Positions 22,801 to 30,240 of a DNA stretch of 64,000 bases are shown here, in pieces. The position numbers and the translations under genes are program-made. Below the pieces are notes generated by a model. It ran no database searches, was not told the DNA's origin, and was given only the letters and a program-made list of their open reading frames with translations. Location: the NCBI RefSeq assembly GCF_963678635.1, contig NC_087071.1, forward strand, positions 16,117,613 to 16,181,612, given 5' to 3'. Source of the DNA: Symsagittifera roscoffensis. Lineage: Eukaryota; Xenacoelomorpha; Acoela; Convolutidae. Within the stretch, counting starts at the first letter, position 1. Each line of letters begins with the position of its first letter.

Positions 22801-25194
22801 AATAGAAACTACTCCTATAATCGAAATAGAAGTTATTCAAACAACCGAAACCAGAATTACCCGAACAATCGATCAAGGAATAACTCATATAATAGATCGA
22901 ACTATAACAGACCAAACAATAATTACCAAAACAGATCGCGAAATAATTCACAAAATCGACACCCAAGTTATAATAATCGTTATAGAAATTATTCCCAATC
23001 ACCACACCTGAATAATAATAACTATAATAATTCTAATAATCGCCACAGAAGTAGTACACCTAAACATCAAAGACATATTAATCAAGTACAATCTAATCCA
23101 GAAACAACATCAGACCCTCCAGGTATTGATGACACAGTAACTGATACGTTACAACTCAATCAAATAAACTGTACATCATCAGATTCAGAAAGTGATACTG
23201 AAAACACTCTTTCTATCAATATGATAAAAGTCGAAAATGACTATGAATCTGTCATATATGAACAACCCTTTTCATCACACATATATGAAAATCAATCAGA
23301 ATTTCTTCAAAATTATTACACTACACCCATAAATTCCACACCAACGACGCAAGAAACAAACGAGATTAACACTACAGATCAAACCAATAAAAATACCAAA
23401 ACAAAATGCTTGAATACAAACCACATTTATCAAAATATACAAAAAGAACAACCCAAAGAAAAAATTTGGACAATACCATTTCTCTTAGAAAGCCCAAGAA
23501 ATAAAGAATTTCAACCACCAGACCTTGAAATAGATTTTTTAATTGATTCAGGAGCAGAATCAAACATAATAAACATCCCCACATGGAATGAAATAAAAAC
23601 TTTACACCCAAAGTTAATACCTCTTGAAACCTCCAGTAAGTTAGCAACAGCACAAGGATCAACATTGATAAACTACGGAAAAATCCAATTATTTCTCCTC
23701 CCCACCAGAACAATGGAACAAAGCAAAATTTTAAATAAGCCATTTAAACAAATATTCCATATCACCGACATTAAATATAATATCATTGGAATACCATTTA
23801 TTTCGAAGTATATACCAACAATTAACATACTAAATAGTAAAATATTAATCAAAGATAAATATACAAAAACAAAAGAAACATCCTTAACATTTTTTCAAAG
23901 ATTAAATAAACAACCACCATTCTTTTCAAAATTCTACCCGATATTTAACAAACAAAGAAAACACCTAAAACCACTATCAGGAAATATCTATAATTTTTCA
24001 ATCAAACAAGTTCACCAATATGATAAAGAACAAAACAAACAAAAATTTTATATGTCAGAATTTGAATTCAAACCTATTCATAAATTTTTCAAAATCACAA
24101 TCTCATCCATAAAATATTTGAAAAATTCGAATTCCGATATCATTTCTTTACATGTCTATAACAACACACCTTACCAAGTAACATTACCTTTAGGACTTTT
24201 AGGATACTGCGAAACCAACGCTACAATATCACCAATACACGAAAAAGCCTATCGCGTAAATAATATACTCCAATTACTAGATATTTGCCAATCTACAATT
24301 CTTAATGAAGAATTATCTATAAATAATATAATAAGTAACGAAAACAGAAATACGGATTATTTCACAAAAACTCCATATTTCAAACCTACATTCAACATAA
24401 GTAACTACACAGAGGACCAACAGAAATTTTTAACAATGTTTAATTTCAAACATTCACAAATAACACAAGACGAATTCGAAAAATTAGCCAAACAGCTAAT
24501 TAAATATTCATCAGTCTATGCAACATCAAAATTCGATGTTGGGAAAATCAGTTCATCACTACATCTCCCGTTAAAACCAGACGCAGTTTTCAAAAAACAG
24601 AGAGCAAGTAAAGTACCAATTCACTTACATGATAAAGTGAACAGATTACTCGATATTTTAGAACAATACAACATTATATCACCAGTAAACAAAGAAGAAC
24701 AACCAAAAGGCAACACATTCATCAACCCTGTTATCATTCTAGCTAAAGGAGAATCATTAAAAATCGTTCTCGACGCTAGATACCTCAATTCACTCATAGA
24801 TGAATCAAAATGTAATTGGCCCATTGAACCAATACAAGTTATTTTAACAAAAATAAACGGCAAATACTTTACAACCGCCGATATGAATAGTGCATACAAT
24901 CAAATGCCACTAGATGAACAATCACGACGTTTAACACAATTTGTTATCGGAAACCAACAATATGAATTCAACCGCTTATTCTATGGAATATCCATAGGAC
25001 CAGCAGCATTTTCAGCTTTTATGAGCAAAATTTTTAGACCACTAATACTCAAGAAAAACGCAATCACCTATTTAGACGATGTTTTTATGCAATCACAAAC
25101 AAAAGACGAAATGTTCAATGTTTTAGAAAAATATCACCAAATACTTCAGAACGAAAATCTGAAGGCCGCTCCCGATAAATCACACTTTTTTTGA
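19861..25194 (+). CDS. gag-pol: Gag-protease-RT polyprotein (1,777 aa, ends at frame break in RT)
   Basis: Residues 1-590 are a long N-terminal region, turning Gln/Asn/Pro-rich after about 340. About 598-760 is a retrotransposon Gag capsid-like domain with 'YSVEDYLNAV' and 'GAAQKWF'. At 840-855 there is a CCHC zinc knuckle (CNYCRRYGHSISEC). About 913-1,073 is an extreme Arg/Asn/Ser/Tyr-rich tract, likely RNA-binding. The aspartic protease active site DSG is near 1,226. RT starts near 1,580 and has the catalytic YLDD near 1,736. The frame stops at TGA 25,192-25,194 right after a run of seven T, in the middle of RT; the next ORF carries on from there in another frame. Gag and Pol share one frame here, with no stop between them. 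Confidence 0.92.
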   Translation: MSSTHTPGEETPDDDEIFPFIVDADTDRGQHIFCQNLLVNLFEPGISPCKTEFPDVKIKRQIIDHYLKDICNITQQYGIYSIEFTSPNHNNRKYTIQTDDLDLEFSKVFSEYIKSIQYQNSQRANSIFTNEVFAIIYSYISILENEIPITNVSPTETSKHLRVRHEITLLSSYLNIIKENFTKDDVSQHTKHDLQKILAWFIIDYFTHNIDLIAQARKNFRPQNSNDDTAITEQSDYVWDPEWSHPAFISFPQSISSQAISTISYIRDYVKVIPLTIDATPLNYNTFLPDTQNNSLNSTVIHNENLNGTRNLTQQDIQTPSHFINEEIVHTTTTQQSISPIRPNLTTPRNTNPSQTQVTLQSTVKPSVAPKYSHMDYQTYRPMTIPSKTRKTFTRNNFTDHNYNYTHPSKTCNQPQRNFNQYTRSRNWDNPMTQPNSINFQTNPPQDHSENYPFFQQNKNKKQTSYQMDYLSSDDDFLQPDIFAPNTQEYRRQGIQRTRTNHRNFSPQPIDAQNQQPIQQQNPINTQSFQPIQQQNPMTAHSYQPSQMQNEIPLPYYLQQHEITRNQLSNFSQMPNAAESLQMTMNPYLMGGSSITSNKPLMVFTGTDPEYSVEDYLNAVTANLILNIGPEPINTPLHQNWIHRRTALIQTTLDGAAQKWFSVLPLEIKSNWKRFTQEFSKMFDSERNKQQQRVLCNEIRRLPNETIKQIAVRIETLVRKAYSLNTHDYKNTKMTEILMMTLTPQLRKIAIKKRASHPSSIREPDLDFRKLVDKLEQAEITMKLEETENLKLQYVNRIETTPTNINNIQESETDLIEKITEILNIYEKNPNFKGKPSFKKWCNYCRRYGHSISECRQKQQDNQNKPQKYKEPNKSFYQYMKKDQNLPNKTVHSNNSSGKPLPNNTNYTRNQSPYNSSYRGRSPERRNTYNSSQNHYNRPNSRNNYSRSNSNTQRFVSRSNSQSRNNYYPNNQSRNSSYNRNRNYSYNRNRSYSNNRNQNYPNNRSRNNSYNRSNYNRPNNNYQNRSRNNSQNRHPSYNNRYRNYSQSPHLNNNNYNNSNNRHRSSTPKHQRHINQVQSNPETTSDPPGIDDTVTDTLQLNQINCTSSDSESDTENTLSINMIKVENDYESVIYEQPFSSHIYENQSEFLQNYYTTPINSTPTTQETNEINTTDQTNKNTKTKCLNTNHIYQNIQKEQPKEKIWTIPFLLESPRNKEFQPPDLEIDFLIDSGAESNIINIPTWNEIKTLHPKLIPLETSSKLATAQGSTLINYGKIQLFLLPTRTMEQSKILNKPFKQIFHITDIKYNIIGIPFISKYIPTINILNSKILIKDKYTKTKETSLTFFQRLNKQPPFFSKFYPIFNKQRKHLKPLSGNIYNFSIKQVHQYDKEQNKQKFYMSEFEFKPIHKFFKITISSIKYLKNSNSDIISLHVYNNTPYQVTLPLGLLGYCETNATISPIHEKAYRVNNILQLLDICQSTILNEELSINNIISNENRNTDYFTKTPYFKPTFNISNYTEDQQKFLTMFNFKHSQITQDEFEKLAKQLIKYSSVYATSKFDVGKISSSLHLPLKPDAVFKKQRASKVPIHLHDKVNRLLDILEQYNIISPVNKEEQPKGNTFINPVIILAKGESLKIVLDARYLNSLIDESKCNWPIEPIQVILTKINGKYFTTADMNSAYNQMPLDEQSRRLTQFVIGNQQYEFNRLFYGISIGPAAFSAFMSKIFRPLILKKNAITYLDDVFMQSQTKDEMFNVLEKYHQILQNENLKAAPDKSHFF

Positions 25195-28082
25195 CAAAAG
25201 TTAAATTCTTAGGACATAATATAGAAAGAAAAACAATCACTCCATTGAAATCACGCATTGACGCTATTCAAAAACTTCAACCACCAACAAATAAAAAGAA
25301 AATCCAAGAATTTCTTGGAATGTTAAACTTTTTAAGTAAATATGTTTATAAAATGCAATTATATCTACGACCATTTTATAACATCCTTAGACAACAAAAT
25401 AATTTTGAATGGAACACAGAACATCAAACACGATTTGAAGAAATAAAGAAACTTTTAACTGAACAAATTTCAAACACAATTCCAGACTCAAATCAACCAT
25501 TTTATGCAATGTGCGATGCTTCGAACTTTGGCATCGGTGCAGCACTATTACAATCACATAATGGTACAAATAAAATGAACCTCATATCAGCAAATTCTCG
25601 ATTATTCACTCAAGCAGAGCTACGACTCTCAACTCTAATGAGAGAATGTACAGCCATAATATATACACTGACAGAATATGAATTTCTGATACTTGGATCA
25701 AAACACCCCACAGTTCTATTCACAGACCATAAACCAATCATCTTTCTTTTTACACAAAAGTCTAACCCAAACCACCGAGTTTACAGATTTCAACTAATTC
25801 TAATGAAATTTCCAAACTTACATATAGTTTGGACTGCAGGAAAAAATCTTGCATTACCAGACACCTTAAGTCGAAATACACCACCTGAATTACTTACACG
25901 AAAAACAACAGTTGAAATACCCAAAAACATAAAATTCTACCTTGCAGAAAACGAAACATCACCCCGATTGGAATGCAAATATGCAGTAAAAACTGATATT
26001 GAACAATCACAAATAAATAGTTTACAACATTTCCCACTTTATTTAGATTGTCAAAATAATCATTATGAAGTTGATCTACTTGGAACATCAACTTTCAAAC
26101 CAATCCCATATTCTCAATGGATAAAAAATAACACCCAACAAAAACGAACAAAACAACACCCGCCTAAGAAAGACCATTTTCCACTAATTGAAAAAGAAGA
26201 TTTAACTGATAAAATAAATTTATCAGGACCACAAACAAATGATTCAAAATACACAATAAATCAAGTTTTTGACCTTCACGACCCACTTGATACAATACCC
26301 TTATCTAAATTAGAAATCGAAAACATTTTTCTCCCCCCAACAGAAACAATTACAATTTCAACACTGAAACAATATCAAAACCTTGACCCAGTAATTCGAC
26401 AACTGAAATCATGGCACAAATATAAAACTAAACCTATCAAAGCAGATTCAACCATTCTAGGAAACAAAACACTCCTCCGATACTTTCGCAAATTTAACAA
26501 CACAACAATTAACAAAAATACAGACCTTTTAGAGTATAACCTGAATGAATCTACAGTTCCATGTCTCCCTTTAAGTATGATTCTTATAGCTTTTAATATT
26601 TCACATACACAAAATATTAAAGGACACTCTGGATCAGAAAAAACATATTCAAATTTTATACAAAATTTTTACTTCCCAAATGCACCAATTTGGATAAAAG
26701 TACTATGCAATGATTGTATAGTATGTCAACTAAATAAACCTTACCCAAATCAAAAACAAATAGCACAAAAACAAGATTTTAAAGGACAAAGTTTGTACTT
26801 TAACCATCGTATCTCATTTGATACTAAGGGACCAATTTCACCCTCATCAGAAGGAAACTCCTACATTATGGTAATTGTTGACGCATTTACACATTATGTA
26901 GCACTTAACCCAGTACCACATTGTAACGCTTATTACGCTTACACAACACTCTATGAACACTGGATAGCAAAATTCGGACTACCAGAAATTTTAGTTACAG
27001 ACAACGGTACAGAATTCATAAATAATGAAATTATCACACTATGTCATTTATATAACATTAAACACAAACCACGTACATCTCATGCACCTTGGACAAACGG
27101 CTTAGTCGAAGGTATGAACCGTTCATTACAAGAATATCTTAGATGTATCATCAACGGAAATGATACAAAATATACCGAATGGTCAGCAGATGTAAAATTA
27201 TTTCCCTTAGCATATAATTCACAAATTACGACAACTTTAGGAATGTCACCATACGAAATGGTTTTTAACCAAAAGCCACGCAAACCAATAATGTTTACAG
27301 CAAATTCTCATAAAAACGCACAAGGTTATTGTCAACCAAATAAAGACTCAATTTGTTATAACCTACCTTTACATACACATGATGAAGATCATTTTCATCA
27401 CCCACAAATTCTTAAACTAGCCTCCGGTACACACACCGAATGGATTCTAAATAGAGATAAAAAACACAATGAAATTTATCAAAAAATAACAAAAAAGTTA
27501 TTACAAAGACAAAACATCAATGAACAAATCAATTCACGTTTTACACCAGCCTCCGATTTAAAAATTGGAACATTTGTTTTAATACCTAATTTTAATACTC
27601 AAAAAGGAATTTCTAAAAAATTACAACCCCTTCGAAAAGGACCATACCAAATAATTGCAAAACCCACTGATGTCACATATAAAATTACCGACTCAAACAC
27701 AAAAGAAATCGTTCAACATCGAAACAACCTATTACCTTATTACCCAAAAGAATACGCACTCCGCGAATTAACTCAATTATATTCTTTCACAGGATTAAAA
27801 ATCATTCAAAATGAACCACATCTGAAAAACACAGAACAAAATGATAACCCCACCGAAAATCAAAACACAAAACCAACCGCCACCAAAAACAATACACAAA
27901 ACCATAAAGAATCTCCAAAACAAAGAAAAAATAGAAAAATGACAGAACAAATAATACCCCAAGAAGAAATAGACAAATCTGAACATAGAAAAACAACAAG
28001 ACTCCGAAATCAACCACGTAAAAACTACAAAATGTTCATCCCCCAATCTAAAATATTAAAGAAAGTAGAATTTAAAAATTAA
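25191..28082 (+). CDS. pol: Pol remainder: RT thumb, RNase H, integrase
   Basis: Continues RT in the -1 frame relative to the preceding ORF, starting with the FLGH block just after YLDD. RNase H follows at about 95-230, with Asp in 'CDASNFGIGAALL', Glu in 'RECTAI', Asp in 'FTDHKP' and Asp in 'LPDTLSR'. The integrase zinc-binding HHCC region is near 470-515 (HTQNIKGH ... CNDCIVC). The DDE catalytic residues lie in 'SFDTKGP' (about 541), 'VTDNGTEF' (about 601) and 'GLVEGMN' (about 637). A GPY/F-type module sits near 815 ('RKGPYQI'). The C-terminal 100 residues are polar and basic. There is no ATG at the start; the first codon in frame is TTG, so this is not an independent gene. Confidence 0.93.
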   Translation: MTKVKFLGHNIERKTITPLKSRIDAIQKLQPPTNKKKIQEFLGMLNFLSKYVYKMQLYLRPFYNILRQQNNFEWNTEHQTRFEEIKKLLTEQISNTIPDSNQPFYAMCDASNFGIGAALLQSHNGTNKMNLISANSRLFTQAELRLSTLMRECTAIIYTLTEYEFLILGSKHPTVLFTDHKPIIFLFTQKSNPNHRVYRFQLILMKFPNLHIVWTAGKNLALPDTLSRNTPPELLTRKTTVEIPKNIKFYLAENETSPRLECKYAVKTDIEQSQINSLQHFPLYLDCQNNHYEVDLLGTSTFKPIPYSQWIKNNTQQKRTKQHPPKKDHFPLIEKEDLTDKINLSGPQTNDSKYTINQVFDLHDPLDTIPLSKLEIENIFLPPTETITISTLKQYQNLDPVIRQLKSWHKYKTKPIKADSTILGNKTLLRYFRKFNNTTINKNTDLLEYNLNESTVPCLPLSMILIAFNISHTQNIKGHSGSEKTYSNFIQNFYFPNAPIWIKVLCNDCIVCQLNKPYPNQKQIAQKQDFKGQSLYFNHRISFDTKGPISPSSEGNSYIMVIVDAFTHYVALNPVPHCNAYYAYTTLYEHWIAKFGLPEILVTDNGTEFINNEIITLCHLYNIKHKPRTSHAPWTNGLVEGMNRSLQEYLRCIINGNDTKYTEWSADVKLFPLAYNSQITTTLGMSPYEMVFNQKPRKPIMFTANSHKNAQGYCQPNKDSICYNLPLHTHDEDHFHHPQILKLASGTHTEWILNRDKKHNEIYQKITKKLLQRQNINEQINSRFTPASDLKIGTFVLIPNFNTQKGISKKLQPLRKGPYQIIAKPTDVTYKITDSNTKEIVQHRNNLLPYYPKEYALRELTQLYSFTGLKIIQNEPHLKNTEQNDNPTENQNTKPTATKNNTQNHKESPKQRKNRKMTEQIIPQEEIDKSEHRKTTRLRNQPRKNYKMFIPQSKILKKVEFKN

Positions 28083-28682
28083 TTTTAAGATTTCATACTT
28101 CACAATCTTGAAACCTCCGTAACATTTTTCATTTCAATTTTTCAAAATAACATGCTCACAAGTACGCAATAACTCTAGTTCAAAATAGACCAATAGGATT
28201 CATCCAATCCGCCACTTTCTCTAACTCAAACTAAGATCAATTAGACGAATAATCTAGAACTCCAGGCACATCTCTAACTATAACTTTACAACCTCCAGGT
28301 CAAAAATAAGCAAATCACTCCAACTTGACAGCTAAAATAAATATCACCATAATACCGTACCCCTCCCTTATCTAATAACCCAAAGATCAACAATATTTCC
28401 CCAACTCAGACCACGAATACCCCCAAAACAAATTTGATAACTTAGCCTAAAGTAACAAAATGAAGATTTTAATTAGCCTAAAGTATAACAATCTCACCAT
28501 ACCCCGGATCATTTGACAAACAAAAATAAAGAAAAAGACGACCTCCCAGTCACCATGAAAATTGCCCCCAACAATTTTTTACAAAACTCAACCCACTTGT
28601 CAAAAAACTAATAAATAATTCGACCACACTAGAAAATCGCCTCAAACAGCAAAAAATATTCGACCAAGAGATCATTTCTTAA
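28083..28682 (+). other. Noncoding gap between pol and the downstream ORFs
   Basis: 600 bp with stops in all plus frames. It may hold splice acceptors or a promoter for the downstream ORFs, but I see no strong consensus. Confidence 0.5.
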
Positions 28683-28913
28683 ATGCTCTTCTCTCAAACA
28701 GTTGCTCAAATACTTATAAATTTTAAACATTTTTTTTCAATACTTGAAGCCTTTATAATATTTCTTTTTGATATACTTGAATCTTTTCTAATAATCCTAA
28801 TCATTTTTTGTAACATTTTTTTAATTTTCTACACTATTCTCGAACTATTCCTCCAACTTTCCAAAACCCTTGATTATATCCACAGGTACGATTTATACAA
28901 CTTGTCTAAATGA
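28683..28913 (+). CDS. Small hydrophobic protein A (76 aa)
   Basis: Almost the whole 76-aa product is hydrophobic (Ile, Leu, Phe), with two or three possible membrane segments between residues 8 and 62. The DNA is strongly T-rich here, unlike the A-rich flanks, which fits selection for membrane codons. Its stop overlaps the next start as ATGA at 28,910-28,913. No family recognised; a viroporin-like role is a guess. Confidence 0.5.
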   Translation: MLFSQTVAQILINFKHFFSILEAFIIFLFDILESFLIILIIFCNIFLIFYTILELFLQLSKTLDYIHRYDLYNLSK

Positions 28914-29098
28914 TACGAACAATTTTCAGTAGAACTGATATTTTTTTATTGTTTGTAATTTTCATAGCATTCTTATCATCCCTCATTTTGACCATATGTA
29001 AATGTATAAAGAAAGCAATCTTCACATTTGCCCTAGCAACAATCCTTCTAATTCTTTTTTTGGAAGAATATTATAATAAACACAAATTTTCTCACTAA
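28910..29098 (+). CDS. Small hydrophobic protein B (62 aa)
   Basis: Starts in the ATGA overlap with protein A. A first membrane helix lies at about 11-29, then a short basic 'CKCIKK' linker, a second helix at about 36-51, and a charged tail. Together A and B look like a pair of membrane miniproteins made from one message. B could also be the 5' exon of a product spliced to the ATG-less ORF that follows. Confidence 0.5.
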   Translation: MIRTIFSRTDIFLLFVIFIAFLSSLILTICKCIKKAIFTFALATILLILFLEEYYNKHKFSH

Positions 29099-29106
29099 AG
29101 TAATAA

Positions 29107-30240
29107 TTCAAAACTCTATCAAAAATTGCTACCCAACAGTCACAAAGTCAGTCTTCACCGACATCATCCCAAGATAACCCAACACCACCTTCAATTACTC
29201 AAAATTCTCAAACATCTACACGAATTTCTTTTCAAGACAATCCATACACTTTTGAAAAACGACATGCTCGTTTATCAGAACCACTAGAACCAGTTCAACG
29301 ACAAGCACCTTTAAGCGAACCAACATATAACCTATATCCAACCCTACCACAAGAACTAAGTAGAATAAAAAATTCTAGTCAAAACCAAAATACAGTCGAA
29401 ATAAATAGACAAATTATACATCCTCGACGAAACAGAAATTTTCAAACTCCCCGAGTTCATTTTGATATACCTCAATCCCCATCACAAAACACTCCAGAAA
29501 ACCCCATTGGTATATTACCAGAAACCCCTACGCTTCTTTCACAACGTAGCACCTCAAGCCTACCATCAGATTACTTAGGTTCAACACCAACATCTGAGCA
29601 AATACGTGAAAATCCTTTCAACCCCACAAACCAAACATCACGACTCCCATATTGGACTACACATTCATTTACACAAGGTGAACCAAATTTAGTCAATGAC
29701 CCCATAGATATTTCTACGGATACAACAACATCCTCATCACTACCAGAAACATTATCACTACCATCAACACCATCAATAAGCCAGTTTTCACCACCACCCT
29801 TTAACTTAAATTTTCCAAATAATCTCGACGCCAGATATCGAGAACAATCATCAATAAATATTCCTTTAAGACTAGATTGGAATACATTTACAGCACCTCC
29901 ACCACTATTTGGACAACATCAAGAAAGTAACCGCCTTCATAACTGGGCACTTGATAGATTACAATATCGCCAAGATATTCACAACGATATCCGTGATCAC
30001 AATATTCAAATACTCCAACAAAACAGTTTACAATTAAAGTTTGAAATCACAGTTAAGTTAAATAATATTACCCAACATCCCTACCCATTAAATCCACCTA
30101 ACATAACAGCTCAATCACTACCACCACCGTTTATAACTACTGAAGTAATATACAAATACGACAGATATACCAAAAACACAATTGGCTACATTACATTTTA
30201 TAATCCATACTCAGGATTATCATACACATGTATATTCTAA
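29107..30240 (+). CDS. 377-codon ORF without ATG, Pro/Ser/Thr-rich, unknown
   Basis: This frame is open from just after TAA at 29,104-29,106 to TAA at 30,238-30,240 and has no in-frame ATG, so start-based ORF callers miss it. The first 230 residues are rich in Pro, Ser, Thr and Gln (probably disordered). The last 140 look folded, with 'NRLHNWALDRLQYRQDIHND' and a Tyr-rich end. It overlaps the envelope-like ORF by 13 bases. Candidate splice acceptors lie at its 5' end (CAACAG near 29,138 and AGTCAG near 29,150), so it may be a downstream exon. Frameshifting from the preceding ORF or non-AUG initiation are alternatives. No family recognised. Confidence 0.65.
   Translation, partial: FKTLSKIATQQSQSQSSPTSSQDNPTPPSITQNSQTSTRISFQDNPYTFEKRHARLSEPLEPVQRQAPLSEPTYNLYPTLPQELSRIKNSSQNQNTVEINRQIIHPRRNRNFQTPRVHFDIPQSPSQNTPENPIGILPETPTLLSQRSTSSLPSDYLGSTPTSEQIRENPFNPTNQTSRLPYWTTHSFTQGEPNLVNDPIDISTDTTTSSSLPETLSLPSTPSISQFSPPPFNLNFPNNLDARYREQSSINIPLRLDWNTFTAPPPLFGQHQESNRLHNWALDRLQYRQDIHNDIRDHNIQILQQNSLQLKFEITVKLNNITQHPYPLNPPNITAQSLPPPFITTEVIYKYDRYTKNTIGYITFYNPYSGLSYTCIF

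Noticed and set aside
25185-25200. Programmed -1 frameshift between gag-pro-RT and the rest of pol
   Set aside because: The break lies inside the RT domain rather than at a Gag or protease boundary, and the in-frame codons do not form a classical slippery heptamer. A homopolymer indel is simpler. Kept as a finding, not as a regulatory feature.
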